From positions 18,057 to 82,056 of the forward strand of contig NZ_MU078715.1 in assembly GCF_014078545.1 (NCBI RefSeq): a DNA stretch of 64,000 nt, written 5' to 3'. This document shows positions 7,806 to 15,476 of this stretch, piece by piece (within the stretch, counting starts at the first letter, position 1; each line of letters starts with the position of its first letter). Source of the DNA: Nitrosopumilus sp. b1 (GTDB lineage Archaea > Thermoproteota > Nitrososphaeria > Nitrososphaerales > Nitrosopumilaceae). A program made the translations under genes and the position numbers. A model generated the notes under the pieces. It was not told where the DNA came from, made no database searches, and worked only from the letters and a program-made list of their open reading frames with translations.

Positions 7806-8117
7806 TTAGTGATTTAATATGTGGAATTGTTTTTTTATTGATTCTTGATAATTGTCAAAAGAGTTTTTTTGTTCAAAACACTTTTTGCAGATACATAATT
7901 GCGAAACTTTTTCTAGATCACAGTTTTCAATAAACTCGCATTGTTGGCATCCTGCAGGACCACCACAAACTCCACACTTTAATTCCTTAACTTCAGCACA
8001 CTTTTCATGCTTTACACCCAATCCTTTTGCCCATAATCCAATTTCATTAATCTGAATTTTTTCATTACATACTATACAAGTACCAGGAAATTTCATTGGA
8101 ATTTTTCTCCAGCTCAT
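7806..8117 (-). CDS. Cys-rich zinc-binding protein, partner of RfcL
   Basis: Not recognised at family level. The 103-residue protein contains 13 cysteines. CIVC begins an N-terminal metal site that resembles the treble-clef style CxxC...HxxC of PARP/LIM-type fingers (GVKHEKC). CGVCGGPAGCQQC and CICKKC form a second cluster. This argues for two or three zinc sites. Its ATG overlaps the stop of the replication factor C large subunit gene by 4 bp, so the two are co-translated. A role linked to the clamp loader or DNA repair is an inference from this coupling only. Confidence 0.65.
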   Translation of the reverse strand: MSWRKIPMKFPGTCIVCNEKIQINEIGLWAKGLGVKHEKCAEVKELKCGVCGGPAGCQQCEFIENCDLEKVSQLCICKKCFEQKNSFDNYQESIKKQFHILNH

Positions 8118-9274
8118 TTTATTAGCTCCATCTCTTTTTCAACGAGATCACCAAAACTTTCCTCTAGAGGAAAGTCAAATTGTTTATTCTTTAGACAAAA
8201 TAACAAATACGGCAGGTAAAACGTACCAAATGTACTACGTGAAATGTGCATGTGTTTTGCCATTACAGTTGCAAATGCCTTGATGTTTTTACCATCCCAA
8301 CGTAATCGATTCAAAAGTGGCCAGGATAAATTGAATTTGTTATAACGAATGGATGTATCTTTTTTGTATAATTTAATCAGTATGGCATCAAGATAACGCA
8401 GTAATCTCCATTCTTGGTTCTTCATTATTTTTCCATATAGAATGTCTGCCTCAGATACTACCTGAAGCATGTTTTGCATGTCATCGCTTGAAATGCTGCT
8501 AGTCACAATACTAGAGTAGAATGCATTAATCTTCTCTCGTGGGTCTATCTGCATAGAATACAAAACAATTCTAGCCTCATCTAGTGTGTTTGATTTGAAA
8601 AACGCATTGATTCCATCTTCAATATTTAATGTCTCAAATGATTTTTCAGTGGACGGATTAAAGCCAGTAACCATTGACTGAGTCATATTTATCATAGAAC
8701 GAATATCCCCGCGTGATTCATCGATAACTTTAATCATAGAGCCGGGGGAGATTTTTGCACCTTCTTTTTTTATTATATTTTCAAGATATAGGCATAAGAG
8801 TCTAGGCGGAATTGGTCTAAACACGATAGATTTTGTCACCTTTTTGATGCTCTTCATCTTATCAGAAGAATCAGAATTTGCTGCAAGTATCATTGGAACT
8901 GTCGGTTCTTTTAGAATGTTGATCAACGCTTCTGTACCACCGTAATCTGAGCGGCCGTGAATTCCATCAACTTCGTCAACAAAGATCATTGGAGTACCCA
9001 ATACACTGACGTTCCCAAGTACAGGACTAAGAATATCATTGATCTGAGCTTTGCTTCTGACATCACTTGCATTGAGGCCTATCATATCATAACCAAATTG
9101 TTTTGCAGACAAATTTGCAATTGTTGTTTTACCGATTCCTGGTGGTCCCACTAACAAGAGGGGTTTTGTTCCCTTTTTCCATTTTGCAAACCACTCTACA
9201 ATTGCTGCGCGTGCCTCTTCATTTCCAACCATTTCAGAAATGCTTTGAGGCCTATGTTTTTCTGACCACATCAA
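8114..9274 (-). CDS. rfcL: Replication factor C large subunit
   Basis: AAA+ ATPase subunit of the clamp loader that places PCNA on primed DNA. The Walker A motif GPPGIGKTT is at residues 43-51, the Walker B motif is FVDEVDGI and the sensor-1 region contains ILAANSD. N-terminal WSEKHRPQ is the RFC box II signature. At 386 residues it is shorter than many euryarchaeal RfcL proteins, because it lacks the long C-terminal charged tail and PIP-box region; it ends VEKEMELIK. An uncharacterised gene lies 6 nt upstream and a Cys-rich gene overlaps downstream. The small subunit is encoded separately at 34341. Confidence 0.92.
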   Translation of the reverse strand: MMWSEKHRPQSISEMVGNEEARAAIVEWFAKWKKGTKPLLLVGPPGIGKTTIANLSAKQFGYDMIGLNASDVRSKAQINDILSPVLGNVSVLGTPMIFVDEVDGIHGRSDYGGTEALINILKEPTVPMILAANSDSSDKMKSIKKVTKSIVFRPIPPRLLCLYLENIIKKEGAKISPGSMIKVIDESRGDIRSMINMTQSMVTGFNPSTEKSFETLNIEDGINAFFKSNTLDEARIVLYSMQIDPREKINAFYSSIVTSSISSDDMQNMLQVVSEADILYGKIMKNQEWRLLRYLDAILIKLYKKDTSIRYNKFNLSWPLLNRLRWDGKNIKAFATVMAKHMHISRSTFGTFYLPYLLFCLKNKQFDFPLEESFGDLVEKEMELIK

Positions 9275-9280
9275 TTTGAA

Positions 9281-10396
9281 TCACTTTGGAAGTTTTGATT
9301 CAAAGTCAGACCACATGTTGGCTTTTTGTAACTTGTTATACCAAAATTGGTTATAGTGCTCAACAGTTAGGAATAAGAACTCTAGAAATTCTTTGTATGA
9401 GAATCCTTCTGGGAGTAATTCCAATGCTAATCTTGCATCCTGCAAATACAGATTACTTTTTTCCAGAGTTAATTCAAATCCTTTTTTTACATCACCAGAA
9501 AGTAGGGAATAATAAAGTGGCCAAGATGGTATCTTGACAAATCCATTTTTGATAGAATCTTCAATCTCATTTCCACATCCTACTCCTTCGGCAGCTCTTG
9601 CCATTCCCAAGTAGAAGATCTCGCCAAGAGGTCTTTGAGCTAGTGCCATGTTTCTTCCCGCAGTGCCCATGACTGCTCGATACTTTTTGTAGCACTGATT
9701 CATTTCTTCTTCAGTGATTTCAGTTGGCTTTGATTTGAGTTTTGTATCAATATACTGGCCTAATCTTGCATCCTTGAATCCATCTTCAAATTCTTTGAGA
9801 ACAGTATCTCCACCCTTTGCTATTTTGTCTCGGGCAAGTTTGAGTATGTATGGGTTCATTAGCTTGTAATCATCAAGATAGTCAAGATCCTCATCCTTGT
9901 CTACAATTCTATCCATTGGTTCACTAAGGTCAATTGCAATGATATGTCCGTCAACCAAGTTCTCACGCATTTGAGGATCTGATGTTCCAGTATAGTCAGC
10001 TGCTGCATCATACAGTGCGTTAAAGACAGGAAATGTCATCTTGACAAAATTTGAGTTTAGTATTCTCATCACTCGATCCTGTAAGACATCAGGACTTTCG
10101 AGTTTTGATTTAATTGGATCTATCTCTGAGCTTTTTAGAATAATCTCGGTGGAGCCTACCTCGTTTCCAAATGCTTGTTGTGTAGAATTTGGGTTTGTAT
10201 CAGATTTAATTTCTTTTAGAAGATCACTTGCAAATCTTTTTGCAAAGTTTGGAAATTCATTTTCTGTCTCTTCCTTGTATTGATTGAATAGTTTGAATCC
10301 TTTTGATTTGAATAATCCCTGCTTGATAATTTGTTTTCCAGGCTTTGTACTCATTAGAGCTTCTTTACTTACTACTGACTGATCTTTTCCACTCAC
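9281..10396 (-). CDS. Conserved hypothetical protein upstream of rfcL
   Basis: Not recognised. A 371-residue soluble, mostly helical, acidic protein without signal peptide, transmembrane segment or cysteine cluster. Visible landmarks are AIDLSEPMDRIVDKDEDLDY near the middle, AVMGTAGRNMALAQRPLGEI after it, and a C-terminal region rich in aromatic residues (SWPLYYSLLSGDVKKGFEL, VEHYNQFWYNKLQKANMW). Several conserved-looking Asp/Glu residues could form a metal or nucleotide site, but no known motif is present. It is the first gene of a tight three-gene unit with rfcL (6-nt gap) and the Cys-rich gene, which makes a DNA-metabolism role plausible but unproven. Confidence 0.7.
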   Translation of the reverse strand: MSGKDQSVVSKEALMSTKPGKQIIKQGLFKSKGFKLFNQYKEETENEFPNFAKRFASDLLKEIKSDTNPNSTQQAFGNEVGSTEIILKSSEIDPIKSKLESPDVLQDRVMRILNSNFVKMTFPVFNALYDAAADYTGTSDPQMRENLVDGHIIAIDLSEPMDRIVDKDEDLDYLDDYKLMNPYILKLARDKIAKGGDTVLKEFEDGFKDARLGQYIDTKLKSKPTEITEEEMNQCYKKYRAVMGTAGRNMALAQRPLGEIFYLGMARAAEGVGCGNEIEDSIKNGFVKIPSWPLYYSLLSGDVKKGFELTLEKSNLYLQDARLALELLPEGFSYKEFLEFLFLTVEHYNQFWYNKLQKANMWSDFESKLPK

Positions 10397-10473
10397 GTAC
10401 CAAAGGCGATTTTATTGTTATTTATGCTTTCAATGTCTCTTTCACTTAAATTACGATTTCAGACAGATCGGTT

Positions 10474-11271
10474 ATGGAAGTAATTGATGTAATCAAGGAA
10501 GCATCAAGACGAGTTTATGAAAATGTCAAGGACTTGGCAGGAACCGATGATGCTGCAGGAGATTTTGGAAGAGGTGCAGGAGGAGATATCTCAAGAAACA
10601 TCGATGTTACTGCTGAAAAAACCGTGCTTGATTATCTAAGGGAGATTAATTTTGAATGCATTGTATTAGGTGAAGAATGTGGGCGAGTCGAATTATCAGA
10701 CAAGCCAAAAGGATTCATCATAATGGATGCAATTGATGGCTCGGCAAATGCAGTACGAGGAGTTCCATTCTTTTGTTGCTCACTTGCATTTGCAAAGGAG
10801 GATAAACTTAGTTCCATTACCGATGGGGTAGTCATTGATCTAACAAATGGAAACATGTATTGGGCATCAAAGGGAAAGGGGGCATTCCTAAATGAAAATA
10901 AGATCAAAGTTCACGGAGAGGAGCCAGTTTACAGAATTGTTGGAGTAAACGCATCAGGTGCTGATGCCAATCTGTTAGAAAAATTACAACCAATCTTTGA
11001 GAAACACAATCACATCAGACATCTAGGTGCAAATGCACTAGAGATGGCACTCTTTGCAAGAGGCTTGATGGATGTATTTATCGACCTGAGAAAGAAGATC
11101 AGGATTCAGGATATAGCTGCAGGATATCTGATTGTAAAGGAGGCAGGAGGATTACTATTGGATGAAAATCTCAAACCTCTTGATTCGGATTTAAGCTACA
11201 AGACAAGATTATCATTTGTTGCAGCATCAAATCAAAAGATGTTAGATGAGATAATGTCTCAAATGAAATAA
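10474..11271 (+). CDS. Inositol monophosphatase-family phosphatase
   Basis: A Mg-dependent, Li-sensitive-type sugar phosphatase of the IMPase/FBPase/CysQ superfamily, 265 residues. Metal ligands are visible: GEECG at residues 66-70 (E67/E68), DAIDGS at 85-90 (D85, D88) and the C-terminal RIQDIAAGYLIVKEAGG containing the third Asp. Archaeal members often hydrolyse both inositol-1-phosphate and fructose-1,6-bisphosphate; the substrate cannot be told from sequence. It is divergent from the uncharacterised gene at 9281-10396, with a 77-bp promoter region between them, and is followed by a convergent secreted-protein gene. Confidence 0.88.
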   Translation: MEVIDVIKEASRRVYENVKDLAGTDDAAGDFGRGAGGDISRNIDVTAEKTVLDYLREINFECIVLGEECGRVELSDKPKGFIIMDAIDGSANAVRGVPFFCCSLAFAKEDKLSSITDGVVIDLTNGNMYWASKGKGAFLNENKIKVHGEEPVYRIVGVNASGADANLLEKLQPIFEKHNHIRHLGANALEMALFARGLMDVFIDLRKKIRIQDIAAGYLIVKEAGGLLLDENLKPLDSDLSYKTRLSFVAASNQKMLDEIMSQMK

Positions 11272-11308
11272 TTTCATTTGTAGTTATTGTAAAAATAAAA
11301 AAAAATCC

Positions 11309-11854
11309 TTAACCATTGGTTACAGGAAATATGTGTACGTGCATGCTCTCATGAGAGTAGATATGACCCATTCCGTTTAATGGAACATCAACAGTAGTGC
11401 TACCAGACCAACCACCATTTACTATTGCAGTACCAACCAAATGGCCGCCACCAATTGATAGTGAAATCTTTTGGTTGATTCCTTGTTTTGCAACACTGAT
11501 TTCATGTAAAGTTACTCTCAAAGTCTTTTCGTTAACAGGCTCGACGACAGAGATCTTTACTCCAGGTACTGAGGACATTGTCTTGTAGTATGGCTCACAG
11601 AAATGTGGTGGCATATCATGTCCTTTGTGACATTGTTGATGAATTGTTCCAGGACCATACCATATACCGTGTCTACTGGGACCACTTCCCATTCCACCAC
11701 CATGATCACTAGAAGAACTACTCGAGTCACCATGACCACCCATCATACCTCCCATTTGAGCATCTGCAATGGATAGATCTGAAGTTGCAACTATTCCAAT
11801 AGATACTACTACTCCTGCGAGTACGCCTATCAAAATATTTTTTTGAAAATTCAT
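11309..11854 (-). CDS. Secreted His/Gly/Met-rich protein
   Basis: Not recognised. The N-terminal hydrophobic segment (about residues 7-31, ending ADAQ) is a signal peptide or anchor. A low-complexity stretch MGGMMGGHGDSSSSSSDHGG follows (33-52), then HGIWYGPGTIHQQCHKGHDM with clustered His, Cys and Met residues (around 61-80), and a C-terminal beta domain of about 80 residues. The His/Met/Cys clustering would suit copper or other metal binding outside the cell, relevant for a copper-dependent ammonia oxidiser, but this is inference. It stands alone, convergent with the IMPase-family gene. Confidence 0.7.
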   Translation of the reverse strand: MNFQKNILIGVLAGVVVSIGIVATSDLSIADAQMGGMMGGHGDSSSSSSDHGGGMGSGPSRHGIWYGPGTIHQQCHKGHDMPPHFCEPYYKTMSSVPGVKISVVEPVNEKTLRVTLHEISVAKQGINQKISLSIGGGHLVGTAIVNGGWSGSTTVDVPLNGMGHIYSHESMHVHIFPVTNG

Positions 11855-11964
11855 TGTAAATGCTTTTTGAATTTTTTATTTAATATCAAAACATGTTTCT
11901 CAAAATTGATTTTCAAACATGAAAATCATTATTTAGTAAAAACAAGTTGGAAAGAATAAAAAAA

Positions 11965-12270
11965 TTATTGGCCAGTTGGATTCATCATTGCTGCTCTCTC
12001 TTTGAGTTTTTGATCAATGGGTGCCATTACAAAGTCACCTGCTTTTGCGTCACACTGACCAATATTTACAGCATATCCATCTGGAGTTTCAGCAATACAA
12101 CCTGCATCAGTAACTGCAATGATCTCTACTCTTTCTATAATCTCATCTGGGCTAACATACCACATCAGATAAGCAAATAGAGATATTCCAATTGCAGCCA
12201 ACACACCAGATATTATTAGATATGTTGTAATGCTTTTTGATTTCTTTTCTTTTGCCGGTAATGCAGACAT
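11965..12270 (-). CDS. Membrane-anchored hypothetical protein
   Basis: Not recognised. The 101 residues have one transmembrane segment (about 15-38), preceded by a Lys-rich cytoplasmic start and followed by an extracytoplasmic domain of about 60 residues with two cysteines (AGC and GQC, possibly a disulfide): ...IAVTDAGCIAETPDGYAVNI.... The C-terminus is QKLKERAAMMNPTGQ. It is monocistronic. No metal site or enzyme motif is seen; a small exported or membrane-associated accessory protein is the most that can be said. Confidence 0.65.
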   Translation of the reverse strand: MSALPAKEKKSKSITTYLIISGVLAAIGISLFAYLMWYVSPDEIIERVEIIAVTDAGCIAETPDGYAVNIGQCDAKAGDFVMAPIDQKLKERAAMMNPTGQ

Positions 12271-12395
12271 TGATTAGTTTGGGAAATATTTGCTTAAAAG
12301 ATTGGATTATCTTTTTCAATATTGATTTCCAAAATTGATAATCGTGAAAGGAAATTGTACCCGGTAATAATATCATATATTTCCGTATATTATAC

Positions 12396-12548
12396 ATGAA
12401 ACAAATTCTTGTCAGTTTTGATTTTTCAAAAAATAGACATCTGAGTAGGTTGGTTAGAATTTGCCTAGTATGTGGAAGTTCAAATACTTGCGTTAATCAA
12501 TATGGAATTTTTTGTAGAAACTGCGGATTTTTGTGGGATTATGAGTAA
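12396..12548 (+). CDS. CxxC mini-protein (50 aa), overlaps zinc-ribbon gene
   Basis: An ORF of 50 codons from ATG at 12396 to TAA at 12546-12548. It encodes a basic start (MKQILVSFDFSKNRHLSRLV) followed by RICLVCGSSNTC and GIFCRNCGFLWDYE, so it has two CxxC knuckles 16 residues apart plus one extra Cys, a classic small zinc-ribbon layout. A TATA-like stretch (TATCATATAT, 12371-12380) lies 25 nt before the ATG, fitting a leaderless mRNA. Its end overlaps the ATG at 12541 of the next zinc-ribbon gene, the hallmark of a coupled pair. Function unknown. Confidence 0.65.
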   Translation: MKQILVSFDFSKNRHLSRLVRICLVCGSSNTCVNQYGIFCRNCGFLWDYE

Positions 12549-12747
12549 AATGGCTGCATCATGTAAAGGAATGTGTGAAGAATACAAGAGTCAAGGAATT
12601 ACCATGAAGGAAAAATACCAGTATGGTCAGAAACGATGTACATACTGTGGTTTGTTTTTGACATGTGAAGGACCTAGATGCCCATGCTGTAAAACTATCT
12701 TAAGAACAAAACCTAGAGGTAGATCTTCAAGTAATAACAGAATTTAG
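12541..12747 (+). CDS. Small Cys-rich zinc-ribbon protein (paralog 2)
   Basis: A 68-residue protein starting MSKMAASCKGMC, with CTYC and CPCC and the basic tail LRTKPRGRSSSNNRI. It is the same family as the proteins at 4975-5160 and 53589-53792 (C-x3-C, KRC-x2-C, CPCC, LR-x-K-PR). An in-frame GTG at 12472 would add 23 residues. That extension has no family counterpart and overlaps the better-supported 50-codon ORF in another frame, so I prefer ATG 12541. Its start overlaps the stop of that ORF. Probably a zinc protein that contacts nucleic acid; the function is unknown. Confidence 0.75.
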   Translation: MSKMAASCKGMCEEYKSQGITMKEKYQYGQKRCTYCGLFLTCEGPRCPCCKTILRTKPRGRSSSNNRI

Positions 12748-12754
12748 TAAAAAT

Positions 12755-13108
12755 TTACCAGTATGCGCTGTTTGTAAATCCAATATTATCAACAATCTGT
12801 ACATTTAGCTCCTCTAACCCAAATACAACATAGGTAGCTTTTACTTTACATTGATAGAGAAAGTATTTTTTCCCATCATCGGTAACTACAGAACCGGTTA
12901 CCTTTAGGATTTTTTTATCAGTAAGATCATTGACTCGTCTATATGCGGTAGTCATTGGAATGTCAAGTTCTTTGACAATATCAATTACAGATCTAGGTTG
13001 TTCTATTGTATAGTTCATAATATTTCGAGAATAATCATCTGCTAATGCATCAAGTAAAGCAGTTTTAAGCGGAGAATCACTTGGTAATGTTCTGATTTCG
13101 TCAGCCAT
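12755..13108 (-). CDS. Winged-helix transcriptional regulator, ArsR-like
   Basis: A 117-residue DNA-binding protein. The HTH lies at about residues 28-75: LADDYSRNIMNYTIEQPRSV, then DIVKELDIPMTTAYRRVNDL as helix-turn-helix, then a wing containing VTGSVVTDDGKKYFLYQC. A short C-terminal helix (LEELNVQIVDN) may dimerise. No metal-binding CxC motif of classical ArsR sensors is present, so the inducer is unknown. It is convergent with the zinc-ribbon gene and about 100 bp from the divergent DUF302 gene, which it might regulate (position-based inference). Confidence 0.8.
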   Translation of the reverse strand: MADEIRTLPSDSPLKTALLDALADDYSRNIMNYTIEQPRSVIDIVKELDIPMTTAYRRVNDLTDKKILKVTGSVVTDDGKKYFLYQCKVKATYVVFGLEELNVQIVDNIGFTNSAYW

Positions 13109-13212
13109 GCATGTTTAATGATAAACTGATTAAAAAATTAAGAGGCAAGTAATTTTCATATTTAATTTCCATTGGTGAAAATTATCCTCCTTGTTATATT
13201 GAATATTGTATA

Positions 13213-13608
13213 ATGAAAAGTATGAGTTTTAGTTATACTGTATCTACATCAAAAACAATAGATAATGCAATAAATGGTCTTACTCAAAACCTAAAGGTGA
13301 TTGGGTTTGGAGTACTTGGTTCTCTAAATTTTAAGAAAATATTAGAAGAAAAGGGCCTAGAGTTCAAAGAGAATTACCAATTGTTAGAGGTATGTAACCC
13401 AAAATTAGCAAAACAGGTTTTAGATTCAAATCCAGAATTGGGTCTTTTGTTACCCTGCACAATAGCAGTTTACCAAAAGAAAGGAAGAAATTTTATCAGT
13501 CTTGCAAGACCTTCAGCCTTACTTGGTTTAGTTTCAGAAAATAATATGCAATTTTTGGGAAATGAGATTGAGAAAAATCTAATTGATGTAATTGAAAAAT
13601 CAAAATAA
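13213..13608 (+). CDS. DUF302 domain protein
   Basis: The whole 131 residues form one DUF302 domain. The start YTVSTSKTIDNAINGLTQNL matches the helical first half, and LLEVCNPKLAKQVLDSNPEL followed by GLLLPCTIAVYQKKG is the diagnostic second half with its paired cysteines (VCNP and LPC). DUF302 proteins are soluble alpha/beta proteins of unknown function, sometimes linked to redox or heme processes. The gene is divergent from the winged-helix regulator at 12755-13108 and convergent with ferritin. Confidence 0.82.
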   Translation: MKSMSFSYTVSTSKTIDNAINGLTQNLKVIGFGVLGSLNFKKILEEKGLEFKENYQLLEVCNPKLAKQVLDSNPELGLLLPCTIAVYQKKGRNFISLARPSALLGLVSENNMQFLGNEIEKNLIDVIEKSK

Positions 13609-13624
13609 TGTTCTAGATAATTCA

Positions 13625-14140
13625 CTAATTTGCTGCAGGTTCTGGTGTTGCTGCCATAGTACCAAGAATCTTATCAATCTCGTTTAATGCAAGCTTATCA
13701 CGGCCAATTAATTCAAATTTTTGAAGAATAGTTTCAAACTTTGTCTCTTCTTGGACTTGCTCGTCTACGAACCATTGTAGAAATGTAAACGTACTGTGAT
13801 CTTTTTCTTTTTGTGCCAACTCTACAATTTTGTTTATTGATGCAGTAACTGCTTGCTCATTTTTTAATGCAATTTTGCATATACCCTCAATTGATTTGAA
13901 ATCCTTTGGTGGCTGTTTTACTGCAGGAATTACAACAGTAACACCAAGGTCATTTAGAAATTTAACAATTTTGAGCATATGCATTCGCTCTTCATCGGAT
14001 TGAGCATAAAACAGACTGGCAGTTCCTTCATACCCAGTGATTTGAGACCAAGATGCCATTGATAAATAGTAATTTGATGCAAACGCCTCCATGGCAATTT
14101 GATCATTTAGTGCTTTTGTCATCTTGGCAGAAAGTTTCAT
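13625..14140 (-). CDS. ftn: Ferritin (non-heme)
   Basis: Iron storage protein of 171 residues, a normal ferritin length. Ferroxidase-centre residues are visible: E18 in AMEAFASNYY, then DEERMHMLK at residues 49-57 (E51, H54), and later E-rich helices including DEQVQEETKFE (fourth helix). The helix pattern is that of bacterial-type ferritin rather than bacterioferritin, since no heme-ligand Met is apparent. In cells it would oxidise Fe(II) and store it as ferric mineral, limiting Fenton chemistry. It is monocistronic, convergent with the DUF302 gene. The last residues (ATPEPAAN) are a short flexible tail. Confidence 0.92.
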   Translation of the reverse strand: MKLSAKMTKALNDQIAMEAFASNYYLSMASWSQITGYEGTASLFYAQSDEERMHMLKIVKFLNDLGVTVVIPAVKQPPKDFKSIEGICKIALKNEQAVTASINKIVELAQKEKDHSTFTFLQWFVDEQVQEETKFETILQKFELIGRDKLALNEIDKILGTMAATPEPAAN

Positions 14141-14202
14141 GTTATAATTTCACATTTGTTCATTAAAAATCCTTCTCAAGTTATTATTTGGAAAAAACTA
14201 AT

Positions 14203-14281
14203 GGCGCCCTCGGCGGGATTTGAACACGCGTCTCAGCCGTGACAGGGCCGAATTCTAGACCGGGCTATACTACAAGGGCGC
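14203..14281 (-). tRNA. tRNA-Asp (GTC)
   Basis: The acceptor stem GCGCCCT pairs with AGGGCGC (7 bp). The anticodon arm CGGCC-CTGTCAC-GGCTG carries anticodon GTC. The T-loop TTCAAAT is present, with one mismatch in its stem as read. The discriminator would be C. CCA is not encoded and I see no intron. Confidence 0.9.
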
Positions 14282-14374
14282 AGTAATTCAAAACAAATTT
14301 GCCAGTTTAAAACTTTCCTTCAGATCAAAATTTGTTGTAAAAGACTAAATTATACACGCCGGGCAGTGTTGTGG

Positions 14375-14448
14375 GGGTCTGTAGCGCAGCCAGGTAGCGC
14401 ACCGGACTTTTAATCCGGTTGTCGTGGGTCCGAATCCCACCAGACCCG
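14375..14448 (+). tRNA. tRNA-Lys (TTT)
   Basis: Acceptor arms GGGTCTG (14375-14381) and CAGACCC (14441-14447) pair fully, with discriminator G. The anticodon arm CCGGA-CTTTTAA-TCCGG gives TTT. The length is 74 nt, with no intron and no encoded CCA. Confidence 0.95.
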
Positions 14449-14579
14449 CTAATTCTAACTATGCCAAACTATGCCATTTTTAAAAAATCATCTGAAATTC
14501 AATGAAACAGTGTAATTGTTTGTTGATTTTAATAGCATACACCAAGGAACTGGATTCACAAAAAAATTTGCGGGAGAAT

Positions 14580-14810
14580 TCACATTTTTCTTCCCAAAAC
14601 GAAGATTATTCCTCCAATAACGATCAACGCCATTCCAAAAATCCTTAACCATTCATGATATTTTGTATATTCCTCCTTAAAGCGAGGATCCTCTTGGAAT
14701 TGCTCTTGGGGAATATCAGTTCCATTAAGTGCCCAAGTGGAAAACCCAGCAAGTACTATACCCACGGCAATAAATGCAAACATCACAGTTCTTGCTGCTC
14801 CTTTTATCAT
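14580..14810 (-). CDS. Small membrane protein, two TM segments
   Basis: Not recognised. The 76-residue protein has two hydrophobic segments (about 7-29 and 55-73) flanking a charged loop, EQFQEDPRFKEEYTKYHEWL. It ends in a positively charged tail (GRKM), so both termini are probably cytoplasmic. It lies 31 nt upstream of the UspA gene on the same strand and may be co-transcribed with it. No functional motif is seen. Confidence 0.6.
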   Translation of the reverse strand: MIKGAARTVMFAFIAVGIVLAGFSTWALNGTDIPQEQFQEDPRFKEEYTKYHEWLRIFGMALIVIGGIIFVLGRKM

Positions 14811-14841
14811 GACAAAAAGTTTTCCTGATTAATTTTTGAAG

Positions 14842-15276
14842 TCATTTCACAATCAATACCGGGCAGTGAACCCTATTAGAAACTCCATTTGCTACGCTAC
14901 CAAGAATTAGTTTATCCCAATTAGTTTTGCCATGCGATCCCATTACTACAAGATCCATTTTGCTTGATTTGGCATAGCTGACAATGGCCTTTCCAACATT
15001 TTGTGGATAGATAATTTTTGAGTTAAATTTTACATTTGATTTTTTTGCAGATTCTCCAAATTTTTTAAATTGCCCTTGTATAATTTTTAATTGTCGTTTA
15101 AGATCTGCATCAGCTATACGGTTATCTACATACCAAGAACCAGTCATTGGAGTATTCAACACGGTCAGAATTGTAATTTTTGCAGAATATTTTTTTCCCA
15201 GATTCAATGCAATTTTAAATGCACGATTAGCAAATTTTGAGCCGTCATATGGAACTAAAATATTTTGGAACAGCAT
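14842..15276 (-). CDS. Universal stress protein, UspA family
   Basis: A 144-residue single-domain UspA protein. The start ILVPYDGSKFANRAFKIAL is the usual beta-1/alpha-1 with the conserved Asp. The C-terminal GSHGKTNWDKLILGSVAN fits the G-2x-G-9x-G-S ATP-binding signature, so it is likely the nucleotide-binding type. Such proteins are small cytosolic stress responders; archaeal genomes of this group carry many copies. It is co-directional with the small membrane protein at 14580-14810. The preceding 200 bp (15277-15476) hold no gene that I can support. Confidence 0.9.
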   Translation of the reverse strand: MLFQNILVPYDGSKFANRAFKIALNLGKKYSAKITILTVLNTPMTGSWYVDNRIADADLKRQLKIIQGQFKKFGESAKKSNVKFNSKIIYPQNVGKAIVSYAKSSKMDLVVMGSHGKTNWDKLILGSVANGVSNRVHCPVLIVK

Positions 15277-15476
15277 ACAGTGAATTTGATATTTGAGAAA
15301 TTAAAGGGGGATTATGATTATCAAAAACAAAAATGAAGGAGGGCTTTAAGTAAGAAATGTTTCATCATATAGGAGATCGATTTTTATCGGGTCTTTTTTC
15401 ATCTATGTTTTGTCGCCAGAGACATTATATCAGATGTATAATTTTCACATATGATTTTGACCAATAATTGAAGTGA

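Noticed and set aside
12472..12540. GTG extension of the zinc-ribbon gene
   Set aside because: Residues are absent from both paralogs and the region is better explained by the CxxC mini-protein in another frame.
15277..15476. 200-bp intergenic region between uspA and argH
   Set aside because: No ORF, tRNA, clear repeat or stable hairpin could be supported; it probably only holds the uspA promoter and the argH terminator.
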